This document shows positions 61,562-64,000 of a stretch of 64,000 nt of DNA, in pieces. The first letter of the stretch is position 1. Every line of letters begins with the position of its first letter. The stretch comes from a bacterium SCSIO 12643. Lineage in GTDB: Bacteria > Bacteroidota > Bacteroidia > Flavobacteriales_G > Salibacteraceae. Below the pieces are notes generated by a model. The model worked only from the letters and a program-made list of their open reading frames with translations, ran no database searches and was not told the origin of the DNA. The DNA lies in NCBI GenBank assembly GCA_024398135.1, contig CP073750.1, positions 434,001 through 498,000 on the forward strand, read 5' to 3'. Made by a program: the position numbers and the translations under genes.

Positions 61562-61569
61562 CAAACATA
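61562..61569 (-). promoter_or_regulatory. -7 element of the metal-uptake operon
   Basis: The minus strand reads TATGTTTG, an exact TAnnTTTG match, 23 bases upstream of the ATG at 61539. No clear TTG lies at -33, but the Fur-like palindrome occupies the -14 to -33 region. Confidence 0.6.
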
Positions 61570-61575
61570 GTATTT

Positions 61576-61594
61576 AATGCAACAATGTTGCATT
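61576..61594. promoter_or_regulatory. Fur-family box
   Basis: AATGCAACA-A-TGTTGCATT is a perfect 9-1-9 inverted repeat, the symmetry used by Fur, Zur and related repressors. It sits 7 bases upstream of the -7 element of the operon that ends with the Fur-family gene. Confidence 0.75.
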
Positions 61595-61778
61595 TAAACT
61601 TTAATTAATTTTTTATTTATCTTCAAAATGCGCTTTCAACCTACATAATACTTCAGAAAATCTCTATTCAAGTCGTAAAAAATATTAGTTTTACCATATT
61701 AACCAGACTATTGCTCCAACCACACAGTAAAGGTCTGATAGACTTATTAATTTATTATCTCTATTTAAAACATTTACT

Positions 61779-62366
61779 ATGTCAACTCAAACAACCGAGG
61801 CTATTAATGACCGTGTGAAACTTCCACTCACATTTGATGCGGAAAGAATGTTGGAAGAAATTCGTAACATGAATCTGGAAGAATTTACCCACTATAATGT
61901 AATTCCATTACGCTCTCCCGCACATATTGTGGATCCTTCTCGTCCATTCCCTCCACCCGCTGATGATTACGCAGATGGTTCCTGGACCGAATGGCTAAAT
62001 ACCCCACAATTGGAAAGTAGCCCCTACCTCACCGAAGTTATCAATACATTTAGAAAACATACTGACGTAACTCTGGTTAGAATACTGAGACTAGAACCGG
62101 GAGGTATTTTACAACGTCATACTGACCCTACATTAGGATTAGAGATAGAAAAATCTGTAATCAGATTAACCATACCGGTTTATTCCAATGATCAGGTTCA
62201 GTTTTTATTAAATGATACCCATGTACCAATGCAAAATGGAGAATGTTGGTATATGAGATTAACAGATCCACACGAAGTTCTAAATCCAGGAGAAACTGAA
62301 CGAATTAACATATCTATTGATATGATCCCTAATGATTGGGTGCGTTCAATGATATTAGACAATTAA
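61779..62366 (+). CDS. Aspartyl/asparaginyl beta-hydroxylase-domain dioxygenase
   Basis: 195 residues. The double-stranded beta-helix has the iron ligands H114-x-D116 (LQRHTDPTLG) and H165 (DPHEVLNPG), with R175 (GETERINISID) for 2-oxoglutarate. This is the Asp_Arg_Hydrox family; soluble members hydroxylate peptides or small metabolites. An arginine/aspartate-like product specificity is not inferable. It is transcribed divergently from the metal-uptake operon and has a good terminator. Confidence 0.82.
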   Translation: MSTQTTEAINDRVKLPLTFDAERMLEEIRNMNLEEFTHYNVIPLRSPAHIVDPSRPFPPPADDYADGSWTEWLNTPQLESSPYLTEVINTFRKHTDVTLVRILRLEPGGILQRHTDPTLGLEIEKSVIRLTIPVYSNDQVQFLLNDTHVPMQNGECWYMRLTDPHEVLNPGETERINISIDMIPNDWVRSMILDN

Positions 62367-62373
62367 AGTAGGT

Positions 62374-62405
62374 TCCCCTTAAATATTATTTTAAGGGGAC
62401 TTTTT
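62374..62405 (+). terminator. Terminator of the dioxygenase gene
   Basis: A 10-bp stem (TCCCCTTAAA 62374-62383 with TTTAAGGGGA 62390-62399) followed by C and five T, starting 7 bases after the stop at 62366. Confidence 0.8.
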
Positions 62406-62423
62406 GCTTGTATTTCTTGCAAT

Positions 62424-62696
62424 ATGGATAAGCTTTTTAAGCTATTCTTCTGGCTTCGGATATTTATTTCTCCCACGCTCATTGGGGTTATATTAGGGCT
62501 TATCACACTTGCATATTTAAATGACCCTTATGGACTTGTCATTGGTATTCTACTATCTATTACTGGCATTATTCTAGGAATTGTATTTGCTGAAAAAATG
62601 AGAAAAAAACATGGAACAGCTAGGTTTATTTCTAAAGTTGATTCCAGTATTCCCGTCAAAACCGAAAAGAGAAAACCTCAGATACCGCATAAGTAA
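62424..62696 (+). CDS. Small two-span membrane protein
   Basis: 90 residues: two hydrophobic helices (about 14-30 and 35-56) and a basic C-terminal tail (EKMRKKHGTARFISKVDSSIPVKTEKRK). It starts 57 bases after the dioxygenase stop and 18 bases after the terminator. No family was recognised. Confidence 0.55.
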   Translation: MDKLFKLFFWLRIFISPTLIGVILGLITLAYLNDPYGLVIGILLSITGIILGIVFAEKMRKKHGTARFISKVDSSIPVKTEKRKPQIPHK

Positions 62697-62714
62697 ATGC
62701 ATACCTGTATGCAT
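62697..62714. promoter_or_regulatory. 18-bp palindrome upstream of the beta-barrel gene
   Basis: ATGCATAC-CT-GTATGCAT, a perfect 8-2-8 inverted repeat, immediately after the stop of the small membrane protein and 9 bases before the -7 element of the next gene. Probably an operator. Confidence 0.55.
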
Positions 62715-62723
62715 GAATAATAC

Positions 62724-62731
62724 TACTTTTG
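62724..62731 (+). promoter_or_regulatory. -7 element of the beta-barrel protein gene
   Basis: TACTTTTG, an exact TAnnTTTG match, 24 bases before the preferred ATG at 62756. The TTG at 62729 that would start a longer frame lies inside this element, so the ATG is chosen. Confidence 0.6.
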
Positions 62732-62755
62732 ACGCGTTTAACTAAAGCCATCAAT

Positions 62756-63841
62756 ATGAAAGTATTGTACCGTTTTTTACTTCTAATTGGAATTTGGAGT
62801 TGTTGTGCATCTAACTTATATAGTCAGGGTGTGCCAAGCACCGGAGGTGGGAATAATGAAAGAAGTGATGAAAATTTCAAATTCATGCCAATTCCTTATA
62901 TTGATTATAACCGGAGTTTGGGATTTACTGTTGGAGCCGTTCCAATTGCCATGTATAATCTGAGTAAAAAGGATACGATTTCCCCATCATCATTATCCGG
63001 AGCTATTGGAATGTACACCACCACACAATCGTGGTTTGTGGTTCAGTTTAACCGTTTTTATTTTAATGAAGATAGGTACCGTGCCACATTAGTTGGAGGA
63101 CAAGGAAATATTAACTTCCAGTTCTTTCTGGACATGCCATTTTCTCCCGGATATATCGATTACAACACGGGTGCCACTTTCTTTATGGTAGAACTTCAAC
63201 GGAAAGTTTACAAGCAGTTATATCTAGGGGCAAATTACACTTATACCAAGTTGATTACCAACTTTGACATTGCCAACGCACCTCAACAAGAAGATTATTT
63301 AAACGGATTGGGAGCTGTGGCTTCCCTCGACCTCAGAGATAATGTGTATTACCCGCATAATGGTTTTATTGCCAATCTGGACTACTCCACCTTCCCTGAA
63401 TTTTTAGATAATGAATTCGTATCTCAAAAAATCGAAATGGACTTTGATTATTTCATTGAGATGAAAAACAAAAAAGACATTATTGGAACCCGAATCTATA
63501 CGGGATTTGGAATTGGAGATTTAAACTTTAATCAGCAATTTGTGGTTGGACAAACTGATATCCGTGGGTATTCATTAGGAAAATATAGAGGAGAACAAAT
63601 TATAGCCGTTCAGGGAGAATATCGTTACAATCCTTTTAAAAAGTTGGGATTCGTTGGCTTTTTAGGATTCGCTTCCATTTTTGGATCTATCAACGATGGA
63701 GACAATGGATTGATTTTACCTGGACTTGGAACTGGATTTAGATACATGGTTTTTGAAAAAAATCATTTAAATGTCGGGATGGATGTCGCTGTAGGTAAAG
63801 GAGATTGGGGACTATACTTTAAAATTGGAGAGTCTTTTTAG
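62756..63841 (+). CDS. Outer-membrane beta-barrel (BamA/surface-antigen-like) protein
   Basis: 361 residues from the ATG at 62756. A signal peptide ends near LYSQG. The rest has the alternating pattern of a 16-strand-like barrel with the surface-antigen motif GQTDIRGYSLGKYRGEQIIAVQGEYRYNPF (about 270-300), typical of the C-terminal barrel of the Omp85/BamA family, and a terminal Phe. There are no POTRA domains in front, so it is a stand-alone barrel of the Omp85-like or patatin-associated type. The function is unknown. Confidence 0.7.
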   Translation: MKVLYRFLLLIGIWSCCASNLYSQGVPSTGGGNNERSDENFKFMPIPYIDYNRSLGFTVGAVPIAMYNLSKKDTISPSSLSGAIGMYTTTQSWFVVQFNRFYFNEDRYRATLVGGQGNINFQFFLDMPFSPGYIDYNTGATFFMVELQRKVYKQLYLGANYTYTKLITNFDIANAPQQEDYLNGLGAVASLDLRDNVYYPHNGFIANLDYSTFPEFLDNEFVSQKIEMDFDYFIEMKNKKDIIGTRIYTGFGIGDLNFNQQFVVGQTDIRGYSLGKYRGEQIIAVQGEYRYNPFKKLGFVGFLGFASIFGSINDGDNGLILPGLGTGFRYMVFEKNHLNVGMDVAVGKGDWGLYFKIGESF

Positions 63842-63932
63842 TCTAAAAAGTTGATCCTTATCCTAATTTATTCCGTATCTAAATCATATTCTGGAAAGGG
63901 AAACGGTTATACATTTACACATAGAAAAAAAG

Positions 63933-63958
63933 TCTAATCTCAAGCTTTAAGGATTAGA
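63933..63958. other. Short inverted repeat near the right edge
   Basis: TCTAATC (63933-63939) pairs with GATTAGA (63952-63958) around a 12-base loop containing AAGCTT. It lies about 90 bases after the last gene and might be a weak terminator; the T-run is missing. The rest of 63842-64000 shows nothing else. Confidence 0.3.
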
Positions 63959-64000
63959 AACATAGGTGAATGATATTGTATAAATTACATGTATATTGGA

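Noticed and set aside
61540-61593. Upstream start of the operon lipoprotein (205 residues)
   Set aside because: It would begin inside the Fur-like palindrome and before the -7 element.

Overview
The window looks like a chromosomal segment of a Bacteroidota bacterium, most probably of the order Flavobacteriales. Six secreted proteins end in type IX secretion (T9SS) sorting domains (motifs such as YPNP plus LPTGVYTY). A complete Bat (aerotolerance-type) operon is present. Many promoters fit the Bacteroidota pattern TTG-N19-TAnnTTTG, and ribosome binding sites of the Shine-Dalgarno type are hardly visible. The base composition is A+T rich. No rRNA, tRNA, CRISPR array or intact insertion sequence was seen.

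Layout. 1-7.4 kb: the 5' end of sucC, then lolD with a DUF2400-family gene, an NTF2-like/HxlR divergent pair, and a run of small genes including a DinB-like protein coupled to an AlkB dioxygenase, and a YdjM-type membrane hydrolase followed by the remnant of a broken paralogue. 7.4-12.1 kb: an accessory stretch, visibly richer in A+T, holding a 615-residue protein with a C-terminal PD-(D/E)xK (Mrr-like) nuclease domain, a 392-residue protein with a HEPN-type Rx4H motif and a zinc ribbon, and a divergent XRE repressor/SymE-like pair with palindromic operators. This is the best candidate for an undescribed (defence-type) system. 12.1-26.3 kb: mostly housekeeping and envelope genes: alpha/beta-hydrolase lipoprotein, lemA, htpG, DUF4136 lipoprotein with a beta-barrel partner, OsmC, trxB, a 1161-residue repeat protein, mtaB. 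26.4-29.6 kb: a T9SS-exported protein, a DUF6567-like lipoprotein gene interrupted by an in-frame TGA, and a MazG-like pyrophosphohydrolase.

29.8-38.2 kb: the tightly packed bat operon (MoxR ATPase, DUF58, a BatD-like membrane protein, BatA, BatB, BatC, BatD, BatE). Its genes overlap or abut, so they are probably co-translated into one membrane-associated complex. 38.2-46.6 kb: a DoxX-like membrane protein, an M48 peptidase, a GNAT, and a TetR/FabF pair that share a palindromic operator. The fabF gene is followed directly by about 17 copies of a 7-bp repeat. 46.6-57.9 kb: three mosaic tandem paralogues with PKD domains, then a 519-residue and a 1702-residue protein, all with T9SS signals and all on the minus strand. 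Degenerate 7-bp-periodic arrays and duplicated intergenic elements lie between them.

58.2-61.6 kb: a metal-uptake operon (lipoprotein, TonB-dependent receptor, Fur-family regulator) with a Fur-like 9-1-9 palindrome at its promoter. 61.8-64 kb: an Asp/Asn beta-hydroxylase-domain protein, a small membrane protein, and an outer-membrane beta-barrel protein whose promoter carries an 18-bp palindrome.

All functional calls rest on recognising family motifs by eye. No database search was possible. Coordinates of motifs were counted by hand.
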